In this document: in pieces, positions 56,601-64,000 of the stretch
Numbering within the stretch: position 1 is the stretch's first letter
Layout: the number at the start of each line of letters is the position of its first letter
DNA from: Schizophyllum amplum
Lineage: Eukaryota > Basidiomycota > Agaricomycetes > Agaricales > Schizophyllaceae
Reading direction: 5' to 3'
NCBI GenBank assembly: GCA_007026445.1
Contig: VDMD01000008.1
Span: forward strand, 744,001-808,000
DNA length: 64,000 bases
Translations under genes and position numbers: made by a program
Notes under the pieces: generated by a model
Seen by the model: the letters and a program-made list of their open reading frames with translations, nothing else
What the model was told of the DNA's origin: nothing
Database searches by the model: none

Positions 56601-56739
56601 CGAGATATCTGTTCAATATCGCGGACGGTTTCCCCGAGAACCAAGGAAGTCTAGCGCGCCTATCAGGGCGTTGCAGTCCATCAGTTCCGATGGTGCGTGT
56701 ACTTGCCCGATCTCACGTCGGTTCGAGCCTTGACTACTC

Positions 56740-57010
56740 ATTGCAGATGCGTCGGGTCATTGGTTGGCATATCAGCGTCTTTCTGACCTCTCCAAGTTCA
56801 GATGGCTCGAACATCCAGATGAAGGTTGTATTCAAGAGGTGCAAGACACACGAGAATATCTTGATACCCGACGAGGAGCGATCGACTCAAAGCTGAGCCA
56901 CCGCCACGCGCGGTTATACGCAACGCAACGCCGCGCTTGCCCTCATTGGCATGCGGACATTGACTCTTTGAGACGATACCTACCTTATCGAAGGACCCGG
57001 ATTCGACAGC
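56740..57010 (+). pseudogene. Possible degenerate F-box leader fragment N
   Basis: One plus-strand frame reads HPDEGCIQEVQDTREYLDTR, then RGAIDSKLSHRHARLYATQR and IDSLRRYLPYRR. The spacing of a PxxE motif, a LDxxxxxIDxxLxxxxAR coiled coil and a terminal RRxLP resembles the leader plus F-box start of the family. No F-box helix follows. The match is weak and could be chance. Confidence 0.35.
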
Positions 57011-57799
57011 TGACGCGGCGTCTAGTCATATTCCTACCCTTCCCAACACACTCAAGCGAGGTCTCGACATCGGCTTCCCGAGCATCCGATGGAGATCATG
57101 GGAGGTCTCAGGTCTCTTGACCCGACTCGGTGCTCCGCTGGCAACTCGTCGCAGGTGCGCCGGTGCTTATCCTGGACTTCGACGCTCACACGTTTGCAGC
57201 GTCAGAATCCTCTGCCCAATCGCTCGCCCGGATCAGCAACATCTGGGCTTGGTCCATGGGGCCCCGCGTTGCCAGAGGCGCTCACCAACCTCGACTGCCG
57301 TGTGCAGTGCGTAGTCAGGTGAATCCAGGCTTTTCGGCGCTAGATGAGTCCTCGTGAGATGCATGAGATGCATTGCGCTTAGGTTATGTAATTCAACGCT
57401 CGAGCGAGCCCACCAGTTTGTTCGACCTCACCTGCTTCAACACGAATGCTGTCGACGATTCGGCATCCATATGTTTGTCCGCGTTTGGTCGATTGTCGGG
57501 AGCACCGTGACGATGAAGGGGATGTTGGCAAGTCCGCTCGCGGTGTCCTCTGGCGTCGCTGGCGTCGTTCCTCGTCCCTCGATGATATCGAGTTGCGCGC
57601 CCGCAGCCAGACACTGCCTGTGCGCAGGCAGCCGCCCACATGTATGACGTCATGAACATCGCCTGGACCCATCCCGCCCAGTGGCGCCCACATCCCGCCG
57701 CCCGCGATGTCAAGAAACGTTTTTCCAAGCGTGCGCCCTCTCGCGATATCGCTCCCGCAGGACAAACCGGCACGGAAGCAAGTTCGTCTCGACGGGCGA
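57011..57799. other. No recognised gene
   Basis: Several short frames overlap on both strands; one plus-strand frame (57130-57350) has coding-like composition but no family match. GATGCATGAGATGCAT near 57358 is a short direct repeat. Confidence 0.35.
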
Positions 57800-57807
57800 T
57801 CCAGGGA

Positions 57808-58180
57808 AGGACCCCTGCTTATTAGCGGCGAGGTATATGTCAATGTCGGACAAATTTTGGCCTTTTGAAGGTCGAATGTCTCTGGAAAAGCCGGACAAAT
57901 TGAGGGTTGGTCGGGAGCATGTCTCTGGCAAATGTCGGACAAAATCTCCAGATTACCCTCTGCTCGCCCCTCTGGGACCCCCCTCAACGGCCTCGGGGGT
58001 GCCCGGGGGCTGCCGACTTACCATATGGGGTGGCCGGACCTCCGGTCCGGCCCAAAATTCAAAGGATGTCTCTGGAAAAGCCGGACAAAACGACTCAGAT
58101 TGCGCAAAAAATGTCGGACAAAAAAAGGGCAAATTCAGCGGACCATGACATAGACCTCCCCACCGATAATCAGGGGTCCT
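57808..58180. mobile_element. Non-autonomous DNA transposon (hAT-like MITE), 373 bp
   Basis: The ends are AGGACCCCTG and CAGGGGTCCT, and imperfect inverted similarity continues about 55 bases inward (both contain GAGGT, TATGTCA and a GCCTTTT or GCCCTTTTT end). An exact 8-base direct repeat TCCAGGGA flanks it (57800-57807 and 58181-58188), as expected for hAT insertions. Inside, GTCTCTGGAAAAGCCGGACAAA occurs twice and shorter versions (GTCTCTGGCAAATGTCGGACA, ATGTCGGACAAA) at least three times. A palindrome GGCCGGACCTCCGGTCCGGCC sits at about 58032. No coding capacity. The inverted tips could also extend to GGAAGGACCCCTG, which overlaps the proposed target duplication. Confidence 0.78.
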
Positions 58181-58575
58181 TCCAGGGACTGCGCGGCCCA
58201 CCTTGTTCTGCTTCCGTCTGTAACCGCCACCCGCGCAGCCCATATATATTGGGCAGAAAATTGTGAAGAAAAAAACGGATACGAAAAATGAGGAACTGGA
58301 GACGTACAGGAGACGTGGTGCGCGAGGGGCACGACTTACTCTTCCGGCATAATTGCACGCGTCTCATTCAGGATCAGGCAACCCCTCGAACGGCCCTCCT
58401 GAGTGTCGCTTGCTTGCGAGGACTGATGTTAACATTGGCGCTGAGGCAAAGGTGATACCGTGAGCGTGTACATGTCCACTGTTTATTTGCTACAGAGATA
58501 AGTTCGATATTATGCTTGTTGGGTGCGCTACCACAGCGCGTCCGCGTCGGTCGAAGGGGGCTGACAGAGACATCG
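58181..58575. other. No recognised gene
   Basis: About 390 bases between the MITE and the next tentative gene. TATATATTGGGC near 58231 is TATA-like. No other feature was recognised. Confidence 0.35.
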
Positions 58576-59825
58576 TCAGCGGCGTGGCATTGTAGACAGA
58601 ACTAGTTTATCGACGTACAAATGTTGAGCAGACGACCGCGCCGTCCACGGAAACGGAAAATGGCACCAGACGCCGCCGAGCCACTGTCGAATCCACTCCA
58701 AGCTAGCGATGTGACACGGGGTCTGTGGCTGAAGGTAGGAAATCTTGGCACATGTGGCGGCTGGTCGCCGAAGAAGGAAGAGCGCGTTGGTTAGCCTGTA
58801 ATTGGACGCACCGTTGACGCGCGCGGAGAGAAAGCGGGGTGAAGTGAGCTGGTGCTCGGCGTTCAAACGCTGAATGCTATAGACTTCAAGTTGCCGGTAG
58901 TCGCGGTGGAAGGTCTGCACTAGGGAACAAATCGTGAGGTAAGATAGAGCCTGACATATTATTCAGTGGTGACGAAGCGGCGATGGAAAATGTAAGCTCC
59001 TGTACTGGTGACGGACGGCATGTGAGGTGAGCATAGCTAACCATGTGCACGTCGATGACACAGATCTGTTCAACAAGATGTTGGGATGCCTGTAGAAGAC
59101 GAAGAAAGATGGACATACTAGGTCAAGATTGTCTTCGACGGCGGCCTCGCGCCCACATCTGAATCTGAGCCAGACCACTCTTGAAAAGCGCGTCAATATC
59201 GCGGTGATTGACGGGAGGAAGTTGGCGGGTCCGAGCATAGTTCACAGCTAAGCAAGAGCGCGCCGGCAATCCCGAGGACGAATCGCCCATCGAGCTCTTC
59301 ATCCAGGGACGCCCTAGACAGACGTGCGTAGCCGCCAAGGCTTATGAGTCATGTTACCATAGACCCGAGTTCTTGAAAGCCATGGATTCGACATCTGTGC
59401 ATAGACGTCGGTCAGCTGAGTTCATTACGGTATATGCATGCACGTACGAGGCGCGAGATGAATGGGTGGCGAGCACCCTCGAAATGTTGCTGTTGAATGC
59501 CCGCGTGATGCCACTCATAACGGCGCAGGAAGGGCTTGAACAATAGCCGCCCGCCAAGCTCGCCCATTGCTGCAGGACGGTGGCGCTACAGTAAGACCCC
59601 AGCCTCGGACAGGTCGTCGTGCCGTGGTCGTCCTCGGGTAGGGCATAGTCGACGATGAGGGACCTGACGGGCGGTCATGAACGGCCGCCTCAACGTCATG
59701 TTCGAGCATCGTCTCGTCAATAGATACTGCAGCCGTTGACGACATTGCCTGCTTCCTGACATGGATAGAATCAGTAGACCGTACATAACCAGAAGAAGAC
59801 ATGCATGCTTACTTGAGGGCGCCAT
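58576..59825 (-). CDS. Tentative multi-exon gene of unknown function
   Basis: A chain of minus-strand exons can be read: MAPS then, after an intron of about 50 bases, KQAMSSTAAVSIDETMLEHD and VEAAVHDRP; with one base added, RSLIVDYALPEDDHGTTTCP; ELGGRLLFKPFLRRYEWHH and AGIQQQHFEGARHPFISRL; SMAFKNSGLW, then ASLDEELDGRFVLGIAGALL; SIFLRLLQASQHLVEQICVI; and finally HRDYRQLEVYSIQRLNAEHQ to a stop at 58576. Splice borders at most joints are GT-AG. Composition is protein-like but I recognise no family, and at least one frame break must be assumed, so the model is weak. Confidence 0.35.
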
Positions 59826-62800
59826 GTTCTGGCTAAAGATTGGCATGACGAGAAGGCGGATGGTATGTATGTATGAGTGACACGATAGTCGCTGATTGCG
59901 ACGGCGAGCTGAACTGAAGAGGGAAGCGAGCCGGGGAGCTAGACGAGACGTTCTGATTCGAGCCACTGACAGTAGCGATTATAGAATGCGCTGAGCAGCC
60001 GAGCCTGACAAGACTGACGATACGTAGACAATAAGCGGCGGTGGCGCACCAACATTGAATCAATCTTCATAAACCGCCGACCATGCTTTGGACTATTTGG
60101 AGGAGAACAAAGAGCGTTCTTTGCGCCACCGAAACGAAGCGCGAGTCCTTCACAGCGACCTATTCTTTGAATCACAATGAGCAGGAATGACAATGACATG
60201 ACGCATACAGGCCAAATCCATTGTACTCACCCGAATAGGAAGAACAAGGGATGCGCATCTTATTGTATTCGCGGAAGTACAACCATGGAGACCAAGAACA
60301 TTGCCCGTGCGCGTCGCGATAGCGGAGACAGGCAATGCGACACGCCGCGCGTTGTATATTTTTGAGAGCCGGCGGACAGTGAGTTGGAAGCATGAGAGCA
60401 TACAGCTCGGGCGGAGGACGACTTACCAGCGCGAATCCGAGGGCGTGCCTCTTTACGATCAGGACAAGAGAACGGCTCGCGATCCAGCTCGACTTGCGGA
60501 GCACGCTGTCCGGTTTAGCTCGCGTGTGGTCGCCCGCCGAGGGCTGAAGTTGACCTGAAGGGAGGGAGACATAAGCGTGTAAGTCACGCGTCAGTCATCG
60601 CGCACAAATCGCAAGACACGCGTCATCGTCCGGGTCCCTCTGAGTCTATATCAGTGTCACTTGCGCGTGACCTCTATCGCCCTCAACGTGCTCTTCGCCA
60701 TCACCAGCAGCTGCGAGCGTCGTGTATCACCGCGAACGTGGCCGCTATCGTCGCCGCACGCGTGCCACAGAACCCTGAATTGCTGCAGACGGTGCCCGCG
60801 CGCGAGGACGTACAAAGAATCTCATTCGCGTAACAGCGAGGCTGCCGACGAGTGAGTAAAAAGCATCTTATCTCAGCTGATCGTGAACGTTCACGTTGAC
60901 GCATCACGCAAGCAACACACGGGCACAGTACAGTTCCCCGAAAGGGCACAAAGGACCAACTCCAGCGGGGCTCGAGAAGCATGGGGGAATGCGGGGGTGA
61001 GAGCCTCGTGGTGCGATCAACAGAGATTTGCGCCATGCGATAAGGAGGCTGCAACGCGGCGGTGAGCAAAGTTGAACTCGGAGTCGGGGGCAGCGAGCGG
61101 CTTTGGTCGCGATTCAAGAGGGATATACCTCGGGTGAGGAGATCCCGGGACCTCGATGGACGCTTGAAGGAAGCGACGAGGTCAGAACGGGGTCCTCGCG
61201 AAGCCAGTCCTCGAAGGCAAATGGTGGACGTTGGTCCAAAATCAGAGGCGTCGGCTTCGTTCCCGAAGTCCTTTTGCCCTGATCCTCACGTTCTCGTGCG
61301 CCCGCATCCTGCCCGCAGCGGTACCGGGAGATGGTCGAGTACGCCAGGAAGGGAAACGCTTTCCAAGGAAAGTAGGGTGTCGGGATTCGCGGCGAGAGAC
61401 CGACTCGAGGGGAGGCGCAACTTAGAGTTGAACATGAAGTCGTACCGCGCCACCGTGAGTGGCCGCCCGTGGAGAAGCCACCGCGGTCAGGAGCACTTCT
61501 GACACACCCATATTCCGGGGGCGAGGGTGACGAGAACTCAGAAGCGGCCGGGGTAGGCGTTTGTTTGCGCCGGAGACAGTGGCAGCGCAGATGTCGACGA
61601 GGCCCCGGTCACTTGACAGTGGACGAGACCGACGAGAAGACCCGGTCGCCCACCTGCCCGGTCCACCCTCCAACCGCGCCCGTCGTCGGTCGACGTACAA
61701 TCGAGCTCGAAGTCGGAAGGAGCAACGAAGGAGGGCAGGTCTCACTCTCATGTGCATGCCACCGAATCGCAGTCGTTCATTTCGTTGGTCCGCATTTGGG
61801 ATCGTAGGTCCATTCGAGTCTCGACGACCAAACCTGGACCAAACATCGCCATCGGCTCAAACAGCAGTGGCGCCAACACGCGCACGCCCCGTGGATACGG
61901 TGGCGTCGCGACGCTCTCGAGGCGGAGGACACGGGTGGTGGCGCGCGGCCCTCCCGGCCCGGCTCGCGAGGGTGGCAAGTCACTGTCCGGCTCAGTTCCG
62001 AGCCTGTCCGAGGCGCATCGCCAAATTCCTCTTGCCTTCCTCCCTCCCATGATCATGGCCTGCCGCGTACAACTACCTCCTACTCACCGCCCTTCGTCCC
62101 CGCGCGCTCCCTCCCATCCCTCCAGTCGGCACGGCCCGACGCGACATCCTGATGCGCTGCCACGCGAAGATTAACCTCGGAGGGTTCTTTTCACGTGCCT
62201 CGGCCCACCCGAGTTGTGGGCGTCGCCTTCCCGCGACTCCGCTCACCCCGCCCGCAATCCCCGCGCCCGTCTTGTGAGGTCTTGTGTCCCACACATTCCT
62301 CCGCGTCCCTCCACTTCGTCCTGAACTTCTTGTCTTGTCCTGCTCTGGTCTTCTCATTCGCGCGCAAACAAACGAGGTCATCGTTTGGTTCGAAAGCTCC
62401 CTCGTTCGAAGTCCACCTCGAAGCCAAAGCCAAACTTGTACTTCCACGCCGTCGCCGGTCCCCAACTTCCCTCCGCGTCTTGAACGCCGCCTTCCACGCA
62501 CGCGACGATGCCGGATAATTGGCAGGGTGATGGAACATGGTCTTAAGGGCATCAGGACGCATGGCGACGTGGTCAAGATGCTGGCGACATGGTCAAGATC
62601 TGGCTGGTGTCAAGATGCTCGCGAGACAATGACGGACAGAATCAACACGGAACAGCGACAGAAACATGGCAAACTGATGGGGGCTCAACGTTCCGCGCAG
62701 AAGTGCTGCTGCGCAGCGCGCAGATGCCGCATCGGTGGCGACCCTTTCGTGCCGCTTCGGTGGCGACCCTTCGTTGACCCCGCCCTTCCCTGCACCTCCA

Positions 62801-64000
62801 AACGTCATCGAGCAGCTCGTCCAGCGCGTCTCCATCGTCCCTGCGAGCTCGGTTCAGCTTCCTGTCATCCAACGCCGTCAATTATGTATCCCCCTCACCG
62901 TCAATGATACCCCAGCGTGAACACTGACTGCATCGCTGTTGACTAGTGACTGTTCCTCGCCGTCAACCACCCATCCCCTCGGCATGCCCTGTCTCGTCGT
63001 TGCTGCACATCGTGTTGTCCAATTTTGTACTCTTCTTTACACGTTTGTATCTATTCACCCACACACGTACCTATACACGCATCGTCCACCGCGCCCCTAA
63101 GCACGCGCCTCGAAAGTTCAAAGCCCCTGCCTGTCGCTGGCAAGCTCTGTGTGCCCTGTGTCAACCGCGCTGTTGCGCCCGCTCGCTCGACCCACCGTCT
63201 CAAGCAGTTCATGGTCTCAAACAGTGGCAAACAACGGTGAAAGTCCGACAATTAGCCTTTCCTTTACGGCTCGGATTAGCCTTTGCTGGTGGGCGTGGGA
63301 GGCGGGCGCGGCCACGGCGCGGCAGGGGAAAGGTGGGTTCGAAAGTGGTCGTCGTGGATAAAACCGAAGTCTATTGAGAGTGGAAGCGAAGTTTGTCGAG
63401 AGAGCAAGCCAAGCCTTTCGAGAGAGAGAACGAGCTGCCGACGCGTCGAGCACGCTGCTGAACGTAACATCTGTCGTCATCGTCACTGCCGGCCAGCGCG
63501 CGCCTATCTCGACTCAGGGCCGTCAAGAACTTCGTCATCGTCGTCTTTGAGGTCGCCGAACTCAATGTGAGGGTGGCGGCGGTTGATGGAATGTGGAACG
63601 TAGGGTTCAGATGCGCTGGTAGAGATGCGCTGGTAGAGATGGGGCGTGCGCTTTTGAGGAACGATAGCATGCGAGGCGAGCTTCCGAGGTCGCTCTGGGG
63701 CGCGAGTGATCATAGTTCGAGATAGGGCGAGCAATATGTGAACGAGGGGTTGTTGACTGAGGTGGATAGGCGAAGACTGAAAGGACAGAACAGGTCCAAC
63801 TAGTCGCAAGTGATGACGCCGGGGCGCTCAGATGACGGCGTGGAGGGCGTGGACGGTCACGGGATGCGGCGGGGTGATGATCGCGATGTCTCAAGATGGC
63901 GCTTAGGGAGTCGTTGGGCTGGCGTCGGAGCGTCGCAGGGCTGGCGTTGGCGCGTGAAGACCGAGGTTGGTGGTTAGGCTGCAGCAAATCAGCAGGTCTG
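59826..64000. other. No recognised gene; GC-rich with scattered short repeats
   Basis: More than 4 kb of sequence in which long overlapping frames exist on both strands because of base composition, none with a motif I recognise. Small direct repeats occur: ACATGGTCAAGAT-like words near 62570-62615, CGGTGGCGACCCTT twice at 62733-62770, and AGATGCGCTGGTAG twice in tandem at 63609-63636. Exons of a gene continuing beyond the window may be present but cannot be supported. Confidence 0.4.

Noticed and set aside
62073..62907. Several overlapping frames of 100-207 codons on both strands
   Set aside because: All are Arg/Ser/Pro-rich, overlap each other, and show no motif or splice logic; expected in GC-rich non-coding DNA.
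1..64000. CRISPR arrays, riboswitches, bacterial operons, phage genes
   Set aside because: The window is eukaryotic with spliced genes; no regularly spaced direct repeats of CRISPR type were seen.

Overview
This window looks like nuclear DNA of a mushroom-forming basidiomycete (Agaricomycetes, possibly Polyporales). The reasons are GC-rich coding sequence, many short GT-AG introns of about 45-100 bases, housekeeping genes of eukaryotic secretory, proteasomal and mitochondrial type, and a large family of F-box proteins with a short coiled-coil leader. I saw no tRNA, rRNA, CRISPR array or bacterial-type operon. The species was not identified.

Layout. 0.7-3.1 kb: VPS45 (-). 3.6-10.5 kb: three F-box genes around a hotdog-fold thioesterase. 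10.8-13.5 kb: mitochondrial ribosomal protein bL28m (+), an uncertain ORF (-) and pyridoxamine-phosphate oxidase PDX3 (-). 13.9-22.1 kb: one long kelch-BTB gene with a Ser/Pro-rich tail (+). 22.8-24.1 kb: an ER protein disulfide isomerase ending in KDEL (+). 24.6-28.4 kb: an F-box leader fragment, an AidB-like acyl-CoA dehydrogenase (+) and the proteasome chaperone NAS2 (-). 28.7-46.6 kb: an F-box block arranged as an inverted duplication around about 36.4 kb, also holding a MULE-like MITE, ALG6, two F-box/LRR genes of a second subfamily and an OGFr-domain gene. 47.6-52.9 kb: a sirtuin and two more F-box genes. 52.9-64 kb: gene-poor sequence with repeats, a degenerate F-box leader, a hAT-like MITE and one tentative multi-exon gene.

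Two themes stand out. First, about ten F-box genes and three leader-only fragments lie in 64 kb between conserved single-copy genes, so this is a local birth-and-death cluster of likely SCF adaptors. Second, several conserved genes (VPS45, PDX3, the acyl-CoA dehydrogenase, some F-box genes) have one-base frame breaks, most at a homopolymer one base too short. Others (kelch-BTB, ALG6, NAS2, PDI, OGFr, bL28m, thioesterase) read cleanly or nearly so. I read most breaks as assembly errors rather than gene death; the two in-frame stops (in the sirtuin and in the 36.4-37.8 kb F-box/LRR gene) are better candidates for real lesions.

All exon models were inferred by eye from reading frame, splice consensus and remembered family motifs. 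No alignment or search was run.
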